Positions 10,516-21,000 of a stretch of 64,000 bases of DNA are shown piece after piece. The stretch is from Buddleja alternifolia. Taxonomy: Eukaryota; Streptophyta; Magnoliopsida; Lamiales; Scrophulariaceae. Location of the stretch: the NCBI GenBank assembly GCA_019426215.1, contig CM033395.1, forward strand, positions 16,792,569-16,856,568, read 5' to 3'. The notes below the pieces were generated by a model, which saw nothing but the letters and a program-made list of their open reading frames with translations, did not search any database and was not told where the DNA came from. Within the stretch, counting starts at the first letter, position 1; each line of letters opens with the position of its first letter. The translations under genes and the position numbers were made by a program.

Positions 10516-13436
10516 ATGACCGTCTTCTCTACATCTTGGATTCTTGACTCTGGAGCTAGTGCTCACCTATGTTGTATAAATCAAGATCTGATGCGAGGAA
10601 GGAAGCTGGACAACGATGAGGTGAAGATTAGAGTAGGCAGCGGGCAAAGTGTCTCGGCTACTGCAATAGGATCTACCCCGTTGTTTTTAAATTCTGGACA
10701 TGTACTGTTAATGTATAATATTTTGGTTTTGCCTAATGGGCTTAAAAACATTGTTTCTATTCCCGTTTTAGTTAAGAATGGTTACACTTTCCGTTTTATT
10801 GATGAACGATGCAACATTTATTATGGTAATAAATTTGTAGGCTTTGCATCTTTGATAAATGGATTGTATTACCTTAGTGTCCAGAATGAGTATGCAGTGA
10901 ATACTATACAAAGGAAACGTAGTAGGCTTGAAATAAGCCAACGATTGATATGGCACCTTCGACTAGGCCATGCTGGCAAACAAAAGATTCGCAAAATGAA
11001 AAAAGATGGGCTAATTGGCCCACTGGGATTGGATCCCTATCCTACTTGTGAATCTTGTTTATCACCTTCACTGACGACCATTCTCGATATGGTCTAGTGT
11101 ACCTGATGAATCATAAGTCTGAATCTATTGACAAGTTCAAGAAATTCAAGGCTTTAGTGGAAAATCAAACAAGTCAACATATAAAAACTCCTCGATCTGA
11201 TCGAGGAGGAAAATATATGAGCGACGAGTTTGACTTATACCTCAGAGAGAATGGTATAGTATTGCAACTCACACCTCCAGCGACTCCACAGTTGAATGGA
11301 GTGGCAGAGCGAAGGAATCGAATCTTGTTGGACATGGTTCGCTCCATGCTTAGCTACACTGATTTACCCATTTCACTGTGGGGTCACGCACTTCTTACAA
11401 CTGCACACATTTTAAATAGATGTTCGTCCAAGTTCGTTCCTCTGACTCCCTATGAAATGTGGAGAAATAGGAAACCAAGTCTTAACCACATAAAGATTTG
11501 GGAATGTCCGGCTTATGTCAAAAAGACTAAAGTGGACATGTTGGAGGCTAGGTCCTTAAAGGGATGTTTCATTGGATATCCTGAAGATTCTATGGGATAC
11601 CTCTTTTACCTGCACAATGATCAAAGGATCATTATAGCCTTACAAGCCCACTTTCTTGAAGTTGAGTTCATTCAAGAAGGAGGAGCGGGTAGAAAGATTG
11701 TTCTAGAAGAACAAAATGAAACCCCACTAGATACATCTACACAGAGAGTGAGAACCGAACCTTTTGTAACACAACCACAACCACGACGATCGAGTAGAGT
11801 ATCTCAACCGCCTGAGAGGTATGGATATCTAATGCAGAGGGAGTTGGATCTCCATTCTGTGTTAGAGGAGGATCATGGAGATGATCCCTCCACTTTTGAT
11901 CAAGCGGTAGTGGATGTGGATGCTGCTAGATAGCGTGAAGCTATGCAAAATGAGATCGATTCGATGCATGCAAACTAAGTCTGGAAACTTGTAGACCAAC
12001 CTGAAGGGGTAAAACCAATCGGGTGTAAATGGATCTATAAGAGAAAGATTGGTGTTGATGGCAAAGTAGACACCTACAAAGCCAGGCTAGTGGCAAAAGG
12101 GTATAGTCAAAAGAAAGGAATTGACTACCAAGAAACCTTCTTGCCAATGGCTATGATCAAATCAATAAGGATTCTAATTGCAATAGTAGCACACCTAGAT
12201 TATGAAATATGGCAAATGGATGTCAAAACTGCTTTCCTAAATGGATTCCTAGAAGAGGATATCTATATGGAACAACCTAAAGCTTTTGAATCTGAGGAGC
12301 ATATTCATAAGGTGTGTAAACTTGAGAGATCCATTTATGGACTCAAACAAGCGTCTCGTAGCTGGAATCTACGTTTTGATGAGGTTGTCAAAGGATTTGA
12401 CTTCATCAAAAATGAAGACGAGCTCTGTGTTTACAAGTAGGTCAGTGGGAGCAAGTTGACATTCCTAGTGTTATATGTAGATGACATATTACTCATTGGG
12501 AATGACATAGGGATGCTCACCACAACCAAGAAGTGGCTTTCGAGTACATTCTCCATGAAAGACTTGGGAGAAGCGACCTATATTCTAGGGATTCGGATCT
12601 ATAGAGATCGAACCAAAAGAATGATAGGACTTTCTCCAGCCCTTTACTTAGAAAAGGTCCTAAAAAGGTATAGGATAGAAGATTCTAAGAAAGTGTTCCT
12701 ACCAATGAGACACGGGATACATCTTTCGGAATCTATGTGTCCTCAAAGTGAGGAAGATAGAAAAGAAATGAACATTATACCCTATGCGTCTGTTGTGGGC
12801 AGCTTGATGTACGCGATGGTCTGTACTAGACCCGACATTGCTTATGTTGTGAGCATTGTTAGTCAATTTCATGCAAACCATGGTAAGGAACATTGGATAG
12901 CTGTGAAGAATATCCTAAAGTATTTGAAGAGAACTAAGGATATGATTCTCACCTATGGAAGTCGGGACCTGAGGGTAAACAGGTACACTGATTCGGATTT
13001 CCAATCTGATGTTGATGATCGGAAATCCACCTCGGGATTTGTATTTACTCTAAATGGTGGAGCGGTGACTTGGAAAAGTTCCAAGCAAAGCACAACCGCA
13101 GACTCCACCACAGAGGCTGAATAAGAAGCTGTTTGGATTAGGAAGTTCGTTGAGGAACTTCAAGTGGTTCCTAGCACAAAGCTCTCGTTGCCACTTTATT
13201 GTGACAACACCGGAGCTATAGCGCAAGCGAAGGAACCTAGGTCTCACAATAAGTCCAAGCACATAGAGAGGAGATATCACATCATAAGAGAGATCGTTGC
13301 ACGAGGTGAAATAGCTGTTCAGAAAATAACCTCAGCCGACAATGTCGCTGATCCATTGACCAAGCCATTGGCACAGGCGGTGCTGGAAAAACATCTTGAA
13401 AAGATGGGTATTAAATACCACAGCAAATGGCATTGA
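10516..13436 (+). pseudogene. CopA pol: protease, integrase, RT, RNase H
   Basis: Protease WILDSGASAHLCC starts near 10537. The integrase zinc module (HLRLGH ... CESC, 10948-11060) is intact, but next to it about 115 bp are missing compared with CopC, removing the first catalytic Asp (HTDVCGP in CopC). The second Asp (SDRGG) and the Glu (NGVAERRN) remain. RT has DVKTAFLNGFLEEDIYMEQP and YVDD near 12475; RNase H has TDSDFQSDVDDRKSTSGFVF (12975-13045). Breaks: TAG 11931-11933, TAA near 11977, TAG 12438-12440 and a 24-bp gap ending in TAA at 13121-13123. The last stop is TGA 13434-13436. Confidence 0.9.
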
Positions 13437-13440
13437 GTGC

Positions 13441-13450
13441 AAGTGGGAGA
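13441..13450 (+). other. CopA polypurine tract
   Basis: AAGTGGGAGA lies one base before the 3' LTR. This purine run primes plus-strand DNA synthesis in LTR elements and is identical in CopC and CopD. Confidence 0.85.
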
Positions 13451-13451
13451 T

Positions 13452-15038
13452 TGTTAGAGTATATGCCCTCGAATGCCATAAACAGGATAGATTTATAGGG
13501 CATAAACATTGTAACTAAACTATGGTTTTTCTATTAATATAAGGCAGTTGATTGTTGTTTTCTCATAGGCATTTATAAGGTGTGAATAAGCAACGTAAAG
13601 TCCTTGATGACAAGGCGAACCTTCTACCTCCTATGGGATAGGAGGAAAGGCACTAGAATAGTTTGACCCTTGACATCTAAAAGGGTTCGCAACTCTAAGA
13701 AATATTGATTGGGTATCAATAGTGAATAAAGACTTGTATGATGTAAGTTTCAACAGAGAAAGTGCCAGTCGTACACTATGGAAATGGTAGTGGGAACTTA
13801 TATCATAGACGTGTCAGTTGGACTGATATGTTCGAACACGGCTCGCATCAGTTCATCGCATAGGTATTCACTCATTGACAGTCAATGATGAAACTGATAA
13901 GTAGTGATAAGTACGTGTGAACCTCTGACATGAGAAATCAAGTTGAAGATGTACTTGTGACATCAAGTCAGTCATTAGAGTAGTTAGATTCAAATCACCT
14001 GTTGGTGGAATCGACCTCGAAGTGCGACTTGATGGGCAAGTAGCATTGTTAACTGATTTGCAATATGGAATTTATTCTCTCATAAGTGAATGAGTAAAAT
14101 ATCCTATGCGATCATGAATAAGTGAGGATGAAAGTCTTTGGCCACAACATTTAAATACCTCGACTTATTATGAGCTTAGGCATATGGTCAAGTTATATGA
14201 GTTTGACTTTAAACCATGACTCTTACTTGACTGGGATATAAGAATAAAAGGTTTATACACGTACGGTATTCACAGTGTAAAGGTTTGGAATGATCCTATT
14301 CATTTGTTCTCAACTGGGTCTGGGTGTCACTCACACCGCTTTGGATTCCTGCCAATTGCTTTTTGAGACGAACCTAAAGAGTCGCGCTTAAAGGAAGTGC
14401 AAAAGGAAAAACATAGGAAAAAGGCTTGAGAGAAATTCACGGCGTTGGATGCAGTAATTAATTAATTAATTAATTATTGGATAATTTAATTAATTAAATT
14501 AATTAATGAGCTAATTAATTTCTTGGAGAAATTGAACTATAAATTAATTAGGAATTGAATTAATTGGATTATCAATTTATTTATTGGATAAGTAAATTAT
14601 CCGATTAATTAATTAGCTAGCAAGACAAAAGCCCGAAGGTTTCTGAGCCCACTAAGGGGCGGCCAAATAGACGCCCAAATAGGGCTCTTGCATGCTAGTG
14701 TTATTGTTTCATAATGATATAAATATATCACAAGGTGAAAAATAACATAAGGCAATTTACATAACTTTCTCTCCAAGAAAAAGTCTCCCACCTCTCTCTC
14801 TCTCTCTCTCTCTAGCCATCTTTGACAAGGAAGAAAGGAGTTTTTCGTTTTTGATTTCGGCGTGACGAATTAGAGACGTTGGCAAATTCGGCGTTAGAGA
14901 AAAGGATCACGTTCAGAAATCAACATATGCGAGAACGGTAATTTTTCTATACACAATTAAACATGAGGATTAGAGATGATTCGGGCTTTGGGAATTAAAT
15001 TTACTTTCCGCTGCGCTTTATTCGTATAATTTCCAACA
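13452..15038 (+). repeat. CopA 3' LTR
   Basis: About 1587 bp, starting TGTTAGAGTATATGCCC and ending TTTCCAACA, followed at once by the target duplication ACATT. Compared with the 5' LTR it has scattered substitutions and a small deletion near 14323, where the block reading GTGAGCCACGAGACTAGC at 7026 is absent. Confidence 0.92.
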
Positions 15039-15263
15039 ACATTATCTATATTCTTGTCTCTTATGAAACTTTTGTTTAGTTGTAAAAATGCTTGTAATCA
15101 TTGATATATATATATATAAAAAATGCATTTTTTCAGCTGAAACAACTCGTTGAAGCTTAACTGACCTCAACTAACTTTTACTAACCAAAGCTAACTTTCA
15201 TTGTGGTTATCTAACTCTTGAACTATAAAAGAGTAGTATTGCCATCATCACAAAGGGAAAAAT
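15039..15263 (+). other. SIRE-type 3' noncoding tail, right part, with polypurine tract
   Basis: Noncoding sequence that resumes after CopA. It includes a TA microsatellite (about 15102-15118) and ends in AAAGGGAAAAAT (15252-15263), a polypurine tract directly before a SIRE-type LTR. SIRE2 has the same arrangement in minus orientation (62608-62620). No gene is visible. Confidence 0.6.
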
Positions 15264-16769
15264 TGTTAGGAATTTCATGTTAGATGTTTTGATGATGACA
15301 ATGAGGATTACTTGTTAAACCCCAAAATATGTAAGTTTGATTTTAATAGAAATCCTGTATAAGTTTTGAATTGTTAGAATTGTAATGGGCTTTATAGGCT
15401 TTGCTTTATTTTTTGTTCTAGATTGTTAGGTTAAGTATTCTTAGACTAAGCGTCTGATGATTTCTGAGTGAGCTTATCAGTAGTTTAGTTTGAAGACTCA
15501 AGCGTCTGAAGTCTAAAGCGAAGATGAAGATTCCAAGCGTCCAAAACGACCAGCTATATCAAGCGTCACTTATAGGACTGAAATAACTCAAGGATGAATG
15601 AGCGTCTATTCAAGACTAATTTCACCTGAATTTATCACTGAGTCCAGAAGGAGTTTAATGCAAATATTCTCAGTGCATTAAGTGCCAATGGGCATTTAAT
15701 TCAAATGCATTAAATGCTGAGAAGAGCATTAAATGTGATAAGCTCTTTCGGACGTACGGAGAAGCCACGCTATTAGACTGTCAACTATTCACAGACTCCA
15801 GCACCAACTTTGTGCAGCAGAGTTTCAGGAAAAAGGACACAAGATGTTCACTCACGGAAGTGAGAAACACGCGCCTGTGCATGTGTCAAACAGACACTTT
15901 TTCCAAGAATGCCTATAAATAGAATTTCAACAACAAGCCAAAAACAACGATCAATTCCAAGCCAAATTGTTGTTGCATTAAAGTCTCATTCCTTAAAAGC
16001 TCAGAAAAGCCAGAATATTAAAGCAAACATTCTCCTTGCTTTTCTTCAATTCCTGAGACAGTCAACCAAATATCTCAAACATTCTTTTCGAAGAAACCTA
16101 CATTACTATTGAGATATTCCCATTTGTTTGAACTTTATCAAAATCAAACAAATTGTTCAGAAAAACCTCATCCAAGCCTCACGATCTGTGTGAAGTCGAA
16201 ATTGGATACTTGCATTATTTCTGAGTGAAAGAAGCAAGAGGATAGAATTGTCTTGGAGCAGAAATCTGTGTGAATAAAGAGCTCAAGTCATCAACATCCA
16301 TCTCTCCCTAAATTTAGAAGATTCTGTGATTCTTTGAGAATCATTTTAGTGGATTGTCTCCGAGTGTTCAAGGAGAAGAAGGATGTAATTGGGATTACAC
16401 CACCCAATGAACCTTACAAATATTGTGTTCTTTACTTTACAGTCAATTTCCTTATTATCATTGCATAAATTGGTTAAGTAAAACACAATCAGACGCTAAG
16501 CAACTAAGAAATAGTTTGTGACGCTAAAGCTTTCAAAAGAAGACTCCAAAATTAATTCCGCTCTACTAACACTGATCAAAGAAGTGAACACTTAAACCTA
16601 TTTGGTTATAGTATTCAAATATTGAAGTCTAAGTTAACTTTCTAAAAACAGTCTTCATTAGACGCTCAAGTCAAGCATCTAATTTTTCAAGCGTCCAACG
16701 AATTTTAATAGGAATCTTTTCAACCCCCCCCCCCTTCTAGACCCTTTCATATGCCACTTGGGACCAACA
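15264..16769 (+). repeat. SIRE-type 3' LTR, plus orientation
   Basis: Starts TGTTAGGAATTTCATG and ends ACTTGGGACCAACA, matching in reverse the LTRs at 32507-34312 and 61167-62606. Because a polypurine tract precedes it, I call it a 3' LTR and not a solo LTR. The flanking pentamers (AAAAT and TCTCT) do not match, as expected when the element's 5' part is lost. AAGCGTC/GACGCT motifs recur through it (for example near 15448, 15500, 15536, 15561, 16490, 16520, 16690). A run of ten C lies near 16726. Confidence 0.85.
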
Positions 16770-18372
16770 TCTCTTTTACCTACATGATAATCGGAGGATC
16801 ATTGTGGCCTTGAAGGCCACCATTCTCAAAGATAAGTTCATTTGAGAAAGTCAAGTTGGTAGAAAGATTGTTCTATAAGAATAAAACAAAACTCCTTAGG
16901 AGACTATTATTTGAGAAATCTAAATCATGACTGTTATAACACAACCACCAATGAATTGGTCTGGTAGAGTATCTCAGCCGCCTGAGAGATACGGTCGTCT
17001 GCTACAAGGAAAGCATAAGTTGTATGCTGTAGCAGAGGGGATCCATGGATACAATCCCTCTACGCATGACAAATCGATGGTGGATATGGACTCTACGAGA
17101 AGGTGTAAGTCTATGAAAGTAAAGATGGATTAGATGTCTTTGAATCAATCCAAGACTCTAGTAGATCTCCCCGAGAGTATTGTACCTATCGGAGGCGAAT
17201 ACATCTACAAGAGAAGATTGATTCGAATGGCAAGGCCAAGCTGATGGCGAAAGGGTGTAGTCAAAAGAATGGCATTGACTATGAGGAAGCTCCTTTGCCA
17301 CAGCTATAATAAAATCCACTAGAATCTTACTTTCGATAGTAACACACCAAGATTATGAAAATCTGGCGCATGGATATGAAGACTCGTTCATGAATGGATT
17401 CCTTGAAGAAGGCATCCACAAAGAACAGCCCAAGAGTTTCACATCTGAGGCCAATTCTTATAAGGTCGACAAGCTGTATGAATCCACTTGTGGATTTAAA
17501 TGGACCTCTCGTAGTTGGAATCTTCACTTTGATGACATAATTGGGAATTATGATATCATCAGAAACGAAGAAGAACCATCTGTGTGCAATAAGGCTAGTG
17601 GGAGATAGATAACATTAAGTTGAATCAAGACATAAATCTCAAGCATACACTCCATAAAAGACTTGGGAGTAACCACTTTCATCCTTAGAATTTGCATATA
17701 TGGAGATAGGGCAAACAGGATGATGGGGCCCTCCCAAGCCCTTTGCTTAAAATAAATCCTAAAGAAGTTAGGATAAAAGATCTGAGAAAGAGCTCTTTCC
17801 TGATGAGGAAGAGCAAAGGGTAGACATAAAATATATCATGAAGTATTTGAGAAAAACTTAAGATATATTCTTCGTCTATGTCTGTGGAGAATTGATAGTG
17901 GAAATTTATACTTATTCGAACTTTAAGTCTGATAAAGAAATTAAAATTCCACTTTGGGTTTGTATTCACTCTCAACTGTGAAGTAATAACCTGGAAGTTT
18001 CTAAGTAAATTACTCCACTACTAAGAATGAATATAAAATTGCCTTGGAGTCTTAGAGGTGGTCAAGGAATTTTTTTTGGATCTGAAGTTCATGGTAGGAC
18101 TTCTATTGATCCCTAGCGTGGGGTTTGCATTTATTACTTTACTGTGATGAAGTGGAGCTAAAGCGTAAGCTGGGGAACCAAGGTCTTACAAATCCAGACA
18201 CGCTGAGAGATACAACATCTCTTGAGAGATTGTTGGAAAAGACAATATAGTCTTATAGAAAATGAACATCAGCCGATGACACGGCCGACCCACTCACCAA
18301 GCCACTATCACAGGCAGTGCTAAAGTGACATCTTTAGAAGATGGGTATTATATACCAATTGGCATATAGTGC
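16770..18372 (+). pseudogene. CopD: decayed copia pol remnant
   Basis: Begins inside the integrase C-terminal region (YLFYLH-like, then SGRVSQPPERYG near 16965-16990), continues through RT (NGFLEEGIHKEQPKSF, 17390-17440) and a very weak RNase H trace near 17900, and ends with an RNase H C-terminal trace near 18280-18370. It has many stops and frameshifts and is clearly older than CopA or CopC. Its start coincides with the end of the SIRE-type LTR, so it is probably the DNA into which that element inserted. Confidence 0.8.
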
Positions 18373-18382
18373 AAGTGGGAGA
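18373..18382 (+). other. CopD polypurine tract
   Basis: AAGTGGGAGA precedes the LTR start TGTTGGG by one base, the same sequence and spacing as in CopA and CopC. Confidence 0.8.
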
Positions 18383-18383
18383 T

Positions 18384-19395
18384 TGTTGGGAAAGTACCCT
18401 CGATGCCAACGAGGAGATTAGAATAGGGCACTAATTTATATTGCACAACCCTTAACTAATAGAAAGACATTTAATATATTGTTCGTATAAGTCTTAATGG
18501 CATCTATAAGACTTAAATGAAAAATTATTCCATGTGTGTCAAGGCAAACTTTCGCACTCCCTATAGTAGTTAAGGAGATGGGCACTGGAAGGGATTGGTA
18601 CTTGATCACTTAAATGGTTCGCAAGTCGGAGAATCTCAATTGGGCATTGAGATTTGTGTGGACTTGTATGACACATCTTCTGACAGGGAGTGCCAAACGA
18701 ACACTATGGGATAGTGGGAGTTTGTGTCTGGATACATTGATGGGATTAATGTATTCGAACATGGCTCGTAGCAATCCAATCACATGGGTTTTTACTCATT
18801 GACTGTCAATGATTGGATTACTGATTATGATAGTATGCGTGAGCCTTAGACCTGAGTAATCACGTTGAAGATGTGCTTGTGACGTCAAGTCTGTCATTAG
18901 AGTAGTTAGATCCAATTCATCCGTTGGTGGAGTCAAACTCGAAGTGCGGCTTGATGGGAAAGTAGCAGTGCTAACTGATTAGCAAGAAGGAATTCAGTGT
19001 CTCAAAAGTAAACGAAAAGTATCCTATGCGATCATGGGTAAATGAGATTAAAGTCTCTGGCCAGAGCTAATGAACTAATTCATGTTTGACACGAAGAGTA
19101 GTTCTGTAATCTCATGTTACTATGATTCTTAGCATAGAATCGAGTCCTGTGAGTTTGACATTCCATGACTCTCACTCGATCGGGATACGTCAATGAACGG
19201 CTTATACTCATACAATATTCATAATCTAGAGGTTCGTATTGACATAGTCATTTCGTACTCGGTAGGGCTACGATGTGGGGCCACGATACTGGCTAGGTGT
19301 CACCCACATCCTTTGGTATCCTCCCATTGCCAATCGAGATGGACCTAGAGAGTCGCGCTATAAAGAAATAGACTGGAGTGACTATCTTGGGGCCA
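18384..19395 (+). repeat. CopD 3' LTR, truncated
   Basis: Starts TGTTGGGAAAGTACCCTCG and follows the CopA LTR in block order (GTCATTAGAGTAGTTAGATC; GCGACTTGATGGG-like; AGAGTCGCGCT near 19350). Similarity fades after about 19370-19395, before the AT-rich tract and 3' end seen in other LTRs. The right edge is approximate; the 3' end of the F-box gene begins soon after. Confidence 0.75.
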
Positions 19396-19479
19396 AATTT
19401 TTCAAACAATTCTAGGGTAAGCCCCTTTTATGAAACGAATTTGCACATTGTTTGACGCGGTAGCTTCATACGCTCTAAT

Positions 19480-21000
19480 TCATGCCCTCTTATACACACC
19501 AATTGGATCATCAAAAAATTGACTAACACAGTAGATATTTAGTGTACCCAACTCAGTTGCTTGCGACAACACGTACAGAATGTAGCTTAGCTCGCAATCT
19601 GAACCCGAGAAGTTGAAGATCGTGACCTCATTCAATGCCTCCAATCCCATTGCTTGCAACTTCCAGTCCTTTACGTAGTTGGATACACTAATGCCCGCAT
19701 TTTTCCATGGTGCACCCTACACATGTTAAGTCAATTACAATTTTATTTTAGAAACTCAAACATAGAACGTGTTTAATAAACCATGTAATAACTAATAAGC
19801 GACAAACCACAAAACTTAAAATATTACCACCAAATCGACTTTAAGCTCATTCAAGTTTGTACATCTACTGATGAGCACCAATGTGACAGCAAGATTGTCA
19901 AGCAGCTTCGAACACCTGATCTCTAGGCAGTGCATATTAACAAAAAAGTACCTCGCCATAATGCGATGTAGAGAATCCACATGCGCCAACCTCTAAACAA
20001 ACAATTCAAAAAAAATAAATCAAAACAACTTCTTAAAAGCATTTGCACTTATTCAAACAATGATATGTAGATATACCCTAACAAAATCAACCGGGACACG
20101 TGCTCGTTCGCTGGACAACAATTCTTTCGTCATTTTTACAACCTCTCGAAGTAGTCGGTATGTCGAGCAAGTTGATCCGATGTAGTGTCGATGACGGTGT
20201 ACTATCCATTGTAAGGAATGAGCTAACGGCCCCAATACTTGTAAATGCCCCGGACCCTGTTCGTCTTGTTTCAATAATATAACAAGGACATCTACATTGG
20301 GAAAGTGTACTTTTATATTCACATTTCCTTGGGCCCAATTGAATGCCATCTTGAATTTTTTTACAGAAGGCAAATATGCCTCAAATTCTGTTAGTCCTCT
20401 AAAATCACAGTTGAATAACTGCAAATCATTCAACTCGGGACAACATTTTCCAAGGCGGGAAGAAAATGTTTTATCATACAGCACGATGTGCTTCAATATG
20501 AGTCTTTTTAAATTTCGTAAATCATAACTATCTTCCCACCTAACAATGTAGTTCGGTAGATATAATTTTAACTGAACAAGAGTTTGTGAAAAAAACAGGC
20601 CGTTAGGGAGTGAAGTGGACAATTGGCCGACTAATTTCAGTGTACGCACAGAATGATCTATTCCAAACGCCACCCACTCTTGCCTTATCCAATGCAATGC
20701 CTCGGCCCCCATTGGTAACTCAAAACTCAAGGTTTCAACCACACTTTCATTATGTTCAAGTATAGTGCGATTAACAAAATGAATAAAATCTAAACCATGA
20801 TAACCCCTTTGTTCGAAACGGTTAATATCGAATAAAAGAGTAGGGATGGAATACCAACAATGTTGAAAATATTTTGATAAAAGACCCAATCGGGCTGCCT
20901 CCACAATGCATGCATCCCTTGATAGCCTTCCCATAACATGAAAAATTATATCCTCACAAAGGAAACTAAGTCCATTATTAGAAATTGTACCTCGTTCCAT
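19480..21000 (-). CDS. F-box/LRR/FBD-type protein, three exons
   Basis: Exons run 21000-20077, 19992-19828 and 19716-19480. Each intron is GT...AG, all joins are in phase 0 and no stop interrupts about 441 codons, ending at TGA 19482-19480. The N-terminus carries an F-box (LSFLCEDIIFHVMGRLS, later LLSKYFQHCW), the middle has leucine-rich segments (LVQLKLYLPN, LNDLQLFNCDF), and exon 3 ends in an FBD-like segment (VTIFNFSGSDCELSYILYVL). Such proteins are substrate adaptors of SCF ubiquitin ligases; the F-box binds SKP1. ATG 21000 starts just before the F-box, the normal layout. The upstream sequence is SIRE1 ORF, so any promoter would be TE-derived. Expression is unknown. Confidence 0.85.

Larger units (their letters stand above)
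6154..15038 (+). mobile_element. CopA: complete Ty1/copia LTR retrotransposon
   Basis: A full-length element of about 8.9 kb: LTR, tRNA-Met primer site, 1.9-kb leader, gag, protease, integrase, RT, RNase H, polypurine tract and LTR, in copia order (integrase before RT). It is flanked by the perfect 5-bp duplication ACATT (6149-6153 and 15039-15043). In the first 265 aligned LTR bases I count about 14 differences, so it is not recent. Its proteins carry several stops and an integrase deletion, so it is non-functional. The insertion lies in the 3' noncoding tail of a plus-strand SIRE-type element. Confidence 0.93.

Noticed and set aside
15264..16769. Solo LTR with target duplication
   Set aside because: Flanking pentamers do not match and a polypurine tract precedes it, so a 3' LTR of a truncated element is better.
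20100..20527. Plus-strand ORFs opposite the F-box gene
   Set aside because: Shadow frames of the spliced minus-strand gene, which has splice sites and domains.
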